NCBI RefSeq assembly: GCF_009720365.1
Contig: NZ_WBZD01000037.1
Location: 62,001-126,000 of the forward strand
Source: Catellatospora paridis
GTDB taxonomy: Bacteria > Actinomycetota > Actinomycetes > Mycobacteriales > Micromonosporaceae
DNA length: 64,000 bases
Reading direction: 5' to 3'
Part shown: positions 45,410-53,620 of the stretch, piece after piece
Numbering within the stretch: position 1 is the stretch's first letter
Layout: each line of letters starts with the position of its first letter
Notes under the pieces: generated by a model
What the model was told of the DNA's origin: nothing
Seen by the model: only the letters and a program-made list of their open reading frames with translations
Databases searched by the model: none
Made by a program: the position numbers and the translations under genes

Positions 45410-46861
45410 CTATGCCGCCCAGCCCTGGATCAGTCCGTAGATGCCCAGCACCCAGGCCGCCACCGGCACCACCGAGACGACCACCAGCAGGTCGAACAGG
45501 TCCGCGGCGCGGCCGACGTACGGCGAGGGGGCCTTGCGGGACCAGGTCTGCCCGGCCAGCACGATCACCATGGCCAGCACCACGGTGCCGACCGCGAAGA
45601 ACGCCCGGGTGCTGCCCTCGGACAGCCACACCGCCGCGCCCAGCAGGAGCAGGTGGCCGAACAGGCCCGCGGCGACCAGCGGCACCCGCTGGCGCACCGT
45701 GACGAACAGGCGCGAGCGCAGCAGCAGCGCGGTCGCGCACACCGCGACCAGCACCCGGCCGGCGGTGCCGCCCGAGGTGACCAGGATCAGGCCGGCCGCC
45801 GCCATCAGCACGGCGTATCCGATCAGCATGCCCGTGAGCAACTCCTCCGAGCGTGCCACGGCGGCGAACACGCGGGAGCGGTCGGGCAGGTCCGTGGCGG
45901 CCCCGCGGCTCGCCGGCACCATCGCGAACGCGTTCTCGCCGTCGGCCGGGCGCGGCGGGGTGACCGAGGGCACCGGCACCTTGCCGAACCGGATGGCCAG
46001 CACCGGCACCAGGCCGATGCCGCAGACCAGGGCGCTGACCAGGACGGCGGCCGCACCGGCCGCGCCCAGCCCGGCCAGCAGCGCGGTCAGCGCGCCGAGC
46101 AGTCCGGCGGTGCCGCCCGCGGTGAACACCCGCAGGCCGTGGCCCACCCCCGCGGCGCCGAGCATCGCGAACAGCAGCACCGCCACGCAGCCGACCAGCA
46201 GCTGCGACGCGCCGAGCCAGGACGGCAGCCCCGGCGCGCCCGCGCCGTCCGCACCGCCGAGCACCAGTGCGCCACCCGCGAACGCGTACGGCAGGGCGAA
46301 GCCCGCCAGGGCGCTGCCGGTGACGCCGTCCCCGTACGCCCGGGACGCGAGCACGCCGCCGACCAGCAGCAGCACCGCCACGGTCAGGCCGAGGTAGCCG
46401 CCCGGCGTCCACTCCGGACCGCCGTGCACCAGTGCCAGCACCCCCGCCACCAGCAGCACGCCCGCGCCGACCAGGGTGGCCATCCGGGTGGCCGCAGGCG
46501 TCCACACCGTGCCGCGGCGGCGCGCGCCCTCGGCGATCGCCTCGACGACGTCGTCGTACTCCAGCTCCGGCCACTGTTCCTGGGCCGGGACCAGGTGCAG
46601 GATCTCACCGTCGCGCACCGACTGCTGCTGCAGCGACATGCTCTCGGTCAGCGGGCTGCCATCGGCCCGGCGCAGCACCCAGCCGCCGTGCTGCTCGCCG
46701 TCGTCGGCAAGGCCGACCCCGGCGTGGCGCAGCAGATCCGGCAGCAGATCCACGACGGTCACCTGCTCGGGCAGCGCCACGTCGACGCGGCGCTGCGGCG
46801 TGTGCAGCGTGATGCGGGCAAGGCCGGTGGGGGACGCGGTCGTGGCGGCGGGGTAGCTCAC
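45410..46861 (-). CDS. eccD: Type VII secretion membrane channel protein EccD
   Basis: A 483-residue protein: an N-terminal ubiquitin-like (YukD) domain (about 15-100, ARITLHTPQRRVDVALPEQ) followed by about 11 membrane segments. This is the EccD layout; EccD is the main membrane-spanning component of the ESX pore complex. It is divergent from eccC by 118 bases, which probably hold both promoters, and upstream of mycP. Together with EccC and MycP it marks a type VII system, though EccB, EccE and Esx proteins are not in the window. Confidence 0.92.
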   Translation of the reverse strand: MSYPAATTASPTGLARITLHTPQRRVDVALPEQVTVVDLLPDLLRHAGVGLADDGEQHGGWVLRRADGSPLTESMSLQQQSVRDGEILHLVPAQEQWPELEYDDVVEAIAEGARRRGTVWTPAATRMATLVGAGVLLVAGVLALVHGGPEWTPGGYLGLTVAVLLLVGGVLASRAYGDGVTGSALAGFALPYAFAGGALVLGGADGAGAPGLPSWLGASQLLVGCVAVLLFAMLGAAGVGHGLRVFTAGGTAGLLGALTALLAGLGAAGAAAVLVSALVCGIGLVPVLAIRFGKVPVPSVTPPRPADGENAFAMVPASRGAATDLPDRSRVFAAVARSEELLTGMLIGYAVLMAAAGLILVTSGGTAGRVLVAVCATALLLRSRLFVTVRQRVPLVAAGLFGHLLLLGAAVWLSEGSTRAFFAVGTVVLAMVIVLAGQTWSRKAPSPYVGRAADLFDLLVVVSVVPVAAWVLGIYGLIQGWAA

Positions 46862-46979
46862 CCGGTACGTCTACCACGTCGTGCCGCAGCGCGTCATCCC
46901 GCGCAGCCCGCGCACGGGCGGCCGAACGTGAGATGGCCTAGCATGACGGGCGGCCGACCGTCTTGGGGAGGGCGTCGCA

Positions 46980-49900
46980 ATGGGAACGGTGATCGTCAAG
47001 CGGGCGCCCCGGCGGCCCGCGCCGGAGATCCCGGCCGGGGAGCTCGTCATCGACGCGCCGCCGGAGATTCCGCAGGCCGCGGGCGGGCGGTGGCAGCAGG
47101 CCATGATGATCCTGCCGATGCTGGGCAGCGGCCTGGGCATGGCGATGATGGTCGGCCGCGGCAACGGCGACAAGATGTCCTATGTGGCCGGCGGCATGAT
47201 GGGCGTGTCCAGCCTCGGCATGATCGCCGCGAGCCTGATGAACGGCGCCGGCCAGCCGAAGAAGGCCGAGATGATGGCGGCGCGCCGGGAATACCTGCGC
47301 CACCTGGCGGGCCTGCGCCGCCGGGCTCGCCAAGCCGTCCAGCAGCAACGTACGGGCCTGTTCTACCGCCACCCCGACCCGCAGCGGCTGTGGTCCACGG
47401 TGGACAGTTTCCGGCTCTGGGAGCGCCGCCCGCACGACCCCGACTTCGGCATCGTGCGCGTGGGCCTCGGCCCGCAGTCGCTGGCCACCCCGCTGCTGCC
47501 GCCGGAGACCCGCCCGCTCGAGGAGCTGGAGCCGATGACGGCGGGGGCGCTGCGGCGCTTCCTCGACGCCTACTCCGTCGTCCCCGACCTGCCCGTGGCG
47601 CTGTCCCTGCGCGGCTTCGGCCGGGTGTTCCTGCGCGGCGACAGCGCCGCCCCGCGCCACGACGGCATGTACACCACCGGTTTCGCCGCCGACCACCGCG
47701 ACGGCGGCGACGTGCACGGCCTGGCCCGCGCGATGCTCGCGCAGCTGGCGGTGTTCCACGCGCCCGACGACCTGATCATCGCGATCTGCGGCTCGTCCTA
47801 CCGCCGCGAGGCGTGGGACTGGGCCAAGTGGCTGCCCCACCACCAGCACCCGAGCAAGGTCGACGCGCTGGGCCCGGCCCGGCTGTTCGCCACCTCCGCC
47901 CAGGAGATGGAGGGCCTGCTCGCCGAGGTGCTCGCGGGCCGGCCGCGCTTCGGCGCCGGCGAGGGCGCGCCGCACGTGGTAATCGTGCTCGACGGCGCGG
48001 ACATGGCCGGGGCTGGGCCGCTGGCCGTGCCCGAGGGCCTGTCCGGCATGACGATCCTGGACCTGGACTCCCCACCGCCGCGGCTGCTGGAGCGCGGCAT
48101 GCTGACCCTGGAGGTGCGCGGCCGGGAGCGGGCGCTGCACACCGTCACCTCCGCCTCGGTCGCCGAGGTCGGCGTCGCCGACCGGCTCAGCGTGGTGGAG
48201 GCCGAGGCGCTGGCCCGCCGGCTCGCCCCGTTGCGGCTGTCCGCCACGACCATCACCAGCAGCAACGCGATGACGTCCGAGAAGGGACTGGCCGACCTGC
48301 TCGGCATCCCCGACCCGGAGCGCTTCGACGTGGCGTACGGCTGGTCCCCGCGCGCGAACCGCAACATGCTGCGGGTGCCGCTGGGCGTCGGGCCGGACGG
48401 CTCACCGGTCGAGCTGGACATCAAGGAGTCGGCGCAGGACGGCATGGGCCCGCACGGCCTGCTCGTCGGCGCGACCGGCTCCGGCAAGTCGGAGCTGCTG
48501 CGCACGCTGGTGCTCGGCCTGGCCGCCACGCACTCCTCCGAGCAGCTCAACTTCGTGCTGGTCGACTTCAAGGGCGGCGCGACGTTCGCCTCGCTGGACC
48601 GGCTGCCGCACACCTCCGCGGTCATCACCAACCTGGAGGGCGAGAGCCACCTGGTCAACCGCATGGGCGACGCGATCACCGGCGAGGTGCTGCGCCGCCA
48701 GGAGCTGCTGCGGGCCGCGGGCAACTTCGCCAACCTCAAGGACTACGAGAAGGCGCGTACCGGCGGCGCGGCGCTGGCCCCGCTGGCCTCGCTGTTCATC
48801 GTCTGCGACGAGTTCTCCGAGCTGCTGACCGCCAACCCCGACTTCATCGACATCTTCGTCCAGATCGGCCGGGTCGGCCGGTCCATCGGCATCCACCTGC
48901 TGCTGGCCAGCCAGCGCCTGGAGGAGGGCCGCCTGCGCGGGCTGGACACCCACCTGTCGTACCGGATCGGCCTGCGCACCTTCTCCGCGATGGAGTCGCG
49001 CGCGGTGCTCGGCGTCGGCGACGCGTACGACCTGCCCAAGGCACCCGGCCACGGCTACCTGAAGTTCGGCTCGGAGCCGCTGCAGCGGTTCAAGGGCGCG
49101 TACGTGTCCGGCTCGTTCAAGAAGGCCGGCGAGACCGCCGCCGCCCGCCGGGTCGACGGCCGTGACCTGGTCTACGACTTCGGCAACCACTTCGTGCCGG
49201 TGCCGCAGCGCCCGGCCAACGCCGAGCCCGAGGTCAACTGGGACGTCAAGCCGGGCGAGAGCCTGATGGACGTCATGATCGAGCGCATGGTGGGCCAGGG
49301 CCCGCCCGCGCACCAGGTGTGGCTGCCGCCGCTGGACGTCTCCGAGCCGCTCGACCTCGCCTTCGGGCAGCTCGGCCTGGTCGAGGGGCGGGGCCTGACG
49401 GTGGCCAACCCGGATCTGCGCGGCGCGCTGCGGGTGCCGGTCGCCGTCGTCGACAAGCCCGCGCAGCAGCTGCGCGACCTGCAGTGGCTGCGGCTGGCCG
49501 ACGGCGCGGCGGGCCACGTCGCGATCGTCGGCGGTGGTCAGAGCGGCAAGTCCACCCTGCTGCGCACGCTGATCACCGGCCTGGCGCTGACGCACACGCC
49601 GCAGGAGGCGCAGATCTACTGCCTCGACTTCGGCGGCGGCTCGCTCGGCGCGCTGCGCGAACTGCCGCACGTCGGCGGCGTGGCCGGACGGCAGGACGCG
49701 CTGATGGTCCGGCGCACCGTCAGCGAGGTCGCGCAGCTGCTCAACATGCGTGAGACCCGCTTCGCCGAGCAGGGCATCGAGTCCATGGCGGCGTACCGGC
49801 GGCTGCGCGCGGCGGGGCGGTTCACCGACGACCCGTACGGCGACGTGTTCCTGGTCGTGGACGGCTGGAGCACGCTGAAGGAGAGCTACGAGGACCTGGA

Positions 49901-50975
49901 CCCGGTCATCACTGACTTCGCGACCCGCGGTCTGGCCTACGGCGTGCACGTCGTGGCGACCTCGCTGCGCTGGCGCGACTTCCGGGCCAACATCCAGGAC
50001 CAGTTCGGCAGCAAGCTCGAACTGCGCCTGGGCGACCCGAGCGACACCATCTGCCGGGTCCGCAAGATCGCGCCGCAGGTGCCGTCGCGCCCCGGTTTCG
50101 GCCTCACCCCCGACGGGCTGTTCTCGCTCGCGCTGCGGCCGGACGTGGACGCCGTCGGCCACCGCGACGACCTGATCCAGCACATCGCCAAGCACTGGGA
50201 CGGCATGCCCGCGCCGCGGGTGCGCATGCTGCCCAACGTGTACGCGTACGAGCGAATGCCCCTGGAGACCGGCGGCGAGTGGACGCTGCCGATCGGCCTC
50301 GCCGACGACCTCACCCCGGCGACCGTCGACTTCTACGCCGACGTGCACCTGACCGCGTTCGGGGAGAGCGAGAGCGGCAAGTCGACGCTGCTGCGCCAGA
50401 TCGCCCGGACGATCACCCAGCGGTACACCCCCGACCAGGCCAAGATGATCATCATCGACCCGCGGCGCAGCCTGCTCGGGGCGGTGACCACCGAACACCA
50501 GCTCGCCTACATCAGCAACCTGTCCCAGATCCGCGACTACGTCGAGGCGATCCGGGTCCGGATGGAGGAGCGGCGGCCGCCCGACGGCACCCGCCCGCAG
50601 GACATGCCGCTGCGGCCCTGGCTGGCCGGGCGCGGCGAGTTCTTCCTCATCGTCGACGACTACGACGTGGTCGTCTCCGGCGGCAGCCACCCGATCGAGC
50701 CGCTGGCGGACTTCCTCTTCCAGGCGCGCGACGTCGGCCTGCACCTGATCGCGGCCGCCGGCGCCAACTGGGGCGGCAACCGGTCGAGCTACGACACGGC
50801 GCTGTCGCGGCTCGCCGCCGCCAACGCGCCGTACCTGATGCTTTCCGCCGAGAACATCGTGACCGCGCCGTTCGGCAGCCGGATGAAGTACGACCGGATG
50901 CCGCCCGGCCGGGGCCGCCTCATCACCCGCCGCGGCTCGCGCCTGGTGCAGCTCGCCGAGCTGCCCGCGTTCTGA
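46980..50975 (+). CDS. eccC: Type VII secretion ATPase EccC (fused Ca/Cb)
   Basis: A 1331-residue FtsK/SpoIIIE-type ATPase that drives type VII secretion. Two membrane segments lie near residues 45-80. Three P-loop domains follow: GATGSGKS at 497-504 with an intact Walker B (FIVCDEFSELL), GGGQSGKS at 851-858 with a Walker B lacking the catalytic acid (FLVVDGWS), and GESESGKS at 1128-1135 with FLIVDDYD. As known for EccC, the first domain is probably the main active one and the last binds substrates. EccCa and EccCb are fused here. It is convergent with ppa across a strong terminator. Confidence 0.95.
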   Translation: MGTVIVKRAPRRPAPEIPAGELVIDAPPEIPQAAGGRWQQAMMILPMLGSGLGMAMMVGRGNGDKMSYVAGGMMGVSSLGMIAASLMNGAGQPKKAEMMAARREYLRHLAGLRRRARQAVQQQRTGLFYRHPDPQRLWSTVDSFRLWERRPHDPDFGIVRVGLGPQSLATPLLPPETRPLEELEPMTAGALRRFLDAYSVVPDLPVALSLRGFGRVFLRGDSAAPRHDGMYTTGFAADHRDGGDVHGLARAMLAQLAVFHAPDDLIIAICGSSYRREAWDWAKWLPHHQHPSKVDALGPARLFATSAQEMEGLLAEVLAGRPRFGAGEGAPHVVIVLDGADMAGAGPLAVPEGLSGMTILDLDSPPPRLLERGMLTLEVRGRERALHTVTSASVAEVGVADRLSVVEAEALARRLAPLRLSATTITSSNAMTSEKGLADLLGIPDPERFDVAYGWSPRANRNMLRVPLGVGPDGSPVELDIKESAQDGMGPHGLLVGATGSGKSELLRTLVLGLAATHSSEQLNFVLVDFKGGATFASLDRLPHTSAVITNLEGESHLVNRMGDAITGEVLRRQELLRAAGNFANLKDYEKARTGGAALAPLASLFIVCDEFSELLTANPDFIDIFVQIGRVGRSIGIHLLLASQRLEEGRLRGLDTHLSYRIGLRTFSAMESRAVLGVGDAYDLPKAPGHGYLKFGSEPLQRFKGAYVSGSFKKAGETAAARRVDGRDLVYDFGNHFVPVPQRPANAEPEVNWDVKPGESLMDVMIERMVGQGPPAHQVWLPPLDVSEPLDLAFGQLGLVEGRGLTVANPDLRGALRVPVAVVDKPAQQLRDLQWLRLADGAAGHVAIVGGGQSGKSTLLRTLITGLALTHTPQEAQIYCLDFGGGSLGALRELPHVGGVAGRQDALMVRRTVSEVAQLLNMRETRFAEQGIESMAAYRRLRAAGRFTDDPYGDVFLVVDGWSTLKESYEDLDPVITDFATRGLAYGVHVVATSLRWRDFRANIQDQFGSKLELRLGDPSDTICRVRKIAPQVPSRPGFGLTPDGLFSLALRPDVDAVGHRDDLIQHIAKHWDGMPAPRVRMLPNVYAYERMPLETGGEWTLPIGLADDLTPATVDFYADVHLTAFGESESGKSTLLRQIARTITQRYTPDQAKMIIIDPRRSLLGAVTTEHQLAYISNLSQIRDYVEAIRVRMEERRPPDGTRPQDMPLRPWLAGRGEFFLIVDDYDVVVSGGSHPIEPLADFLFQARDVGLHLIAAAGANWGGNRSSYDTALSRLAAANAPYLMLSAENIVTAPFGSRMKYDRMPPGRGRLITRRGSRLVQLAELPAF

Positions 50976-50991
50976 GCCACCCGGCAGCACG

Positions 50992-51037
50992 ACGAAGGGG
51001 CGCGGCGCGGAGAAACCCTCCGGCCGCGCCCCTTCGA
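50992..51037. terminator. Bidirectional terminator (eccC / ppa)
   Basis: CGAAGGGGCGCGGC-g-CGGAG pairs with CTCCG-g-CCGCGCCCCTTCG around a 5-base loop, between convergent genes. Confidence 0.8.
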
Positions 51038-51048
51038 CATGTCCGGCC

Positions 51049-51540
51049 TCAGTGGCCGCCGTCCTCCTTGGCGCGCGCGTAGGAGCGCACGATCTCCGCC
51101 TCGGCCTCGGTGCGGCCGACCCAGGTCGCGCCCTCGACGCTCTTGCCGGGTTCGAGGTCCTTGTAGACCTCGAAGAAGTGCTGGATCTCCAGCCGGTCGA
51201 ACTCGGCGACGTGATGGATGTCACGCAGGTGCTCCAGGCGCGGGTCGTCGGCCGGCACGCAGAGGACCTTGTCGTCGCCGCCCTTCTCGTCACGCATGCG
51301 GAACATGCCGATGGCACGGCACTTGATCAGGCAACCGGGGAACGTCGGCTCCTGGACCAGCACCAGCGCGTCGAGCGGGTCGCCGTCCTCGCCCAGGGTG
51401 TTCTCGATGAACCCGTAGTCCGCGGGGTACTGGGTGGAGGTGAAAAGGGTGCGATCCAGCCGGATCCGCCCGGTCTTGTGGTCGACCTCGTACTTGTTGC
51501 GCTGCCCCTTAGGGATCTCAACCGTGACGTCGAAATCCAT
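51049..51540 (-). CDS. ppa: Inorganic pyrophosphatase
   Basis: A 163-residue soluble family I pyrophosphatase that hydrolyses pyrophosphate to phosphate, pulling biosynthetic reactions forward. The metal-site motif [13 protein letters not shown] and the [15 protein letters not shown] and [11 protein letters not shown] segments are intact. It is the counterpart of Rv3628. The ATG at 51540 begins the usual [12 protein letters not shown]. It is divergent from the dacB-like gene; a TTCGCC-gacgtt-GGCGAA palindrome (51565-51582) lies about 25 bases upstream. Confidence 0.96.
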   Translation of the reverse strand: MDFDVTVEIPKGQRNKYEVDHKTGRIRLDRTLFTSTQYPADYGFIENTLGEDGDPLDALVLVQEPTFPGCLIKCRAIGMFRMRDEKGGDDKVLCVPADDPRLEHLRDIHHVAEFDRLEIQHFFEVYKDLEPGKSVEGATWVGRTEAEAEIVRSYARAKEDGGH

Positions 51541-51564
51541 TTCACACTCCCATTGGCCTGTTAG

Positions 51565-51582
51565 TTCGCCGACGTTGGCGAA
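51565..51582. promoter_or_regulatory. 18-bp palindrome upstream of ppa
   Basis: TTCGCC and GGCGAA flank GACGTT in the 91-base region between divergent ppa and dacB. It sits where an operator or core-promoter element for ppa would be. No regulator can be named. Confidence 0.45.
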
Positions 51583-51631
51583 TTTTAGCTAGTCTCGCCT
51601 GGCTGGTTTCGGGCATTGGAGGAGGGCCGCG

Positions 51632-53617
51632 TTGGGGAGGCAAGGTTCACACTACGGGGCCGAACCCGGAGATGCCGCGGGTTCGCCGTCCGGCCCGCCG
51701 GGCGAGTGGGTGTGGAACGGCCAGGAGTGGGTCTGGCAGCTCCACAGCGGTTATCCACAGGCCCCGGACCAGGGGCGCAGTGGGTATCCACCGGCTTATC
51801 CACAGGACACGGCCCCGCGACCGGGTGTTTATCCACAGGATGTGCACAGCTCTCCCCAGGATCGCCAGCCCCACGGCGGCAATCCACAGGTCTACGGCAC
51901 CCCGCAGGGTCACGCCTCACCCGGCTACGGCTCGGCCCAGGCCCCGCAGGGCCAGTACGGCTCCGCCCAGGTCCCGCAGGGCCAGGCGTCGCCCGGCTAC
52001 GGCGCGCCCCAGGCGCCCCAGGGCCAGTACGGCTCGGCCCAGGTCCAGCAAGGACCCGGGGCCGCGTCCGGGTTCGGCGCGCCGCCCGCTGGCCAGAGTG
52101 CGCAGCCCCGCCCCGCTGAGTACGGCCGCCCGGCCGAGCCCTCGCCCGCCGGTGCCAAGGCCGGCAAGCCCCGCAAGCGCCGCAAGGGCGTGCTCGTCAC
52201 CGTGCTGGCGCTGGTGGTCGCGCTCGGCGCGGGCCTCGGCGGGGTCGCCGTGTTCAAGCCGGACCTGATGTCGAGCCTGCTGGCCGCGCCCGACTGGCAG
52301 TCGCCCAGCGCGGCTCCACCCGCGGAGCCCGCGGCCGCGCCGGTGCTGGCCGCGCTGACCGGTGCCCCGGTGCCGGACGCCGCGCTGCTCAAGCAGGTGC
52401 TCGACCCGCTGATCGCCGGTTCGCCGCTGGGCAGCAAAGTCAGCGCCTCGGTGGTCGACGTCGGTACGGGCGAGGTCCTCTACGAGCGCACCCCCACCGC
52501 GATGATCACTCCGGCGTCGAACACCAAGCTGGTGACGGCGGCGGCCGTGCTCACCACCCGGGGTCCCGACTACCGGATCACCACCCGCGTGGTGGCCGGG
52601 CCGAACCCGGGCGAGGTCGTCCTGATCGGCGCGGGCGACGCCACGCTCGGCGTGACCGCGAAGAAGTTCTACGAGGGCGCGGCCCAGCTCGACGACCTGG
52701 CGGCGCAGGTCAAGAAGGCGATGGGGACCACCCCGATCACCAAGGTGAGCACCGACGGAAGCCTGTTCACCGGGCCTGTCACGTCGCCCGACTGGCCGGC
52801 GGACACCCTGAGCGAGGGCACCGTCTCCCGGATCACCGCGTTGATGATCAACGGTACGCGTTCCAACCTCAAGCAGCAGGTGATGCCGTTCACGTGGTAC
52901 AGCGATCCCGAGCGCGCCGCCGGCGACGCCTTCGCCAAGCTGCTCGGGCTGACCGTCAGCGCCAAGGGCCAGGCGCCCGCGACGGCGTCCACCGGCTCGG
53001 CAGCCCCGTCTCCACAGGGCAGCGCGGCCGCGGCCGGACCTCCGGCGCCCGGCACGGAATTGGGCTCGGTGCGTTCGGCGCCGCTGCTGCGCCAGGTCGA
53101 GCAGATGCTGACCGAGAGCGACAACACGCTGGCCGAGGCGCTGGCGCGCCAGGTGGCGCTGGCCAAGGGCCAGCCCGCCTCGTTCGCTGGGGCTGTCACC
53201 GCGATGGAGCAGGTGGTGACCGAGCTCGGGCTCGACGCGACGCAGAGCGACCTGCTGGACGGGTCCGGCATGTCGCCCAAGAACAAGATCTCGCCGAAGG
53301 TGCTGACCGACCTGCTGGTCAAGTCCGCGGGCGGCACCGACTCGCACCTGTCCGACTTCTTCAACGGCCTGCCGGTGGCCGGCTGGTCGGGCACGATGGG
53401 CGCGCGCTTCGCCAAGTCGAAGGCGGGATTCGGTGTGGTGCGGGCCAAGAGCGGCACCCTCAACGGCGTCAACGCGCTGGCCGGTGTCGTGCAGACCGCC
53501 GACGGGCGACTGCTGGCCTTCGCGGTGCTGGCCGACGATGTCCCGGTAGACCGGGATCCCGCCCAGAACGCGCTCGACAAGATCGCCGCGGCGATCGCGG
53601 TGTGCGGCTGCCGCTGA
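51632..53617 (+). CDS. dacB: D-alanyl-D-alanine carboxypeptidase/endopeptidase (PBP4 type)
   Basis: A 661-residue peptidoglycan hydrolase of the S13 (PBP4) family. The N-terminal 180 residues are cytoplasmic, Gln/Pro/Tyr/Gly-rich with GYPQ-type repeats, followed by an anchor (about 187-210) and an external catalytic domain with SNTK (S296, K299), SDN (496-498) and KSGT (606-609), all intact. It trims or opens stem-peptide cross-links. It is the counterpart of Rv3627c. The TTG at 51632 has GGAGGAGGG about 5 bases upstream. The 5' coding part contains three perfect DnaA boxes. Confidence 0.93.
   Translation: MGRQGSHYGAEPGDAAGSPSGPPGEWVWNGQEWVWQLHSGYPQAPDQGRSGYPPAYPQDTAPRPGVYPQDVHSSPQDRQPHGGNPQVYGTPQGHASPGYGSAQAPQGQYGSAQVPQGQASPGYGAPQAPQGQYGSAQVQQGPGAASGFGAPPAGQSAQPRPAEYGRPAEPSPAGAKAGKPRKRRKGVLVTVLALVVALGAGLGGVAVFKPDLMSSLLAAPDWQSPSAAPPAEPAAAPVLAALTGAPVPDAALLKQVLDPLIAGSPLGSKVSASVVDVGTGEVLYERTPTAMITPASNTKLVTAAAVLTTRGPDYRITTRVVAGPNPGEVVLIGAGDATLGVTAKKFYEGAAQLDDLAAQVKKAMGTTPITKVSTDGSLFTGPVTSPDWPADTLSEGTVSRITALMINGTRSNLKQQVMPFTWYSDPERAAGDAFAKLLGLTVSAKGQAPATASTGSAAPSPQGSAAAAGPPAPGTELGSVRSAPLLRQVEQMLTESDNTLAEALARQVALAKGQPASFAGAVTAMEQVVTELGLDATQSDLLDGSGMSPKNKISPKVLTDLLVKSAGGTDSHLSDFFNGLPVAGWSGTMGARFAKSKAGFGVVRAKSGTLNGVNALAGVVQTADGRLLAFAVLADDVPVDRDPAQNALDKIAAAIAVCGCR
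51751..51837 (+). promoter_or_regulatory. Cluster of three perfect DnaA boxes inside dacB
   Basis: TTATCCACA occurs at 51751-51759, 51796-51804 and 51829-51837, all in the same orientation and frame, 45 and 33 bases apart. Weaker relatives lie beside them (GTATCCACC at 51784, CAATCCACA near 51880, and CTCCACAG near 51740 in another frame). Each perfect box spells part of TAT-CCA-CAG (Tyr-Pro-Gln), while other Tyr and Pro codons nearby are mostly TAC and CCG/CCC. The boxes may bind DnaA; no origin genes (dnaA, dnaN) are near. Confidence 0.6.
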
Positions 53618-53620
53618 GCC

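Noticed and set aside
45653-49165. 1170-codon plus-strand open frame over eccD and eccC
   Set aside because: It runs opposite eccD and then in another frame of eccC; its composition is Arg/Pro/Gly/Ala-dominated with no domains.
48402-51317. 971-codon minus-strand open frame opposite eccC
   Set aside because: Shadow frame; eccC has three P-loop domains on the plus strand, and ppa occupies the end.
51632-53617. A chromosomal origin at the DnaA boxes
   Set aside because: No dnaA, dnaN, gyrase or rpmH genes are near, the boxes lie within a coding region, and no AT-rich unwinding region is visible. A DnaA-binding locus other than oriC remains possible.
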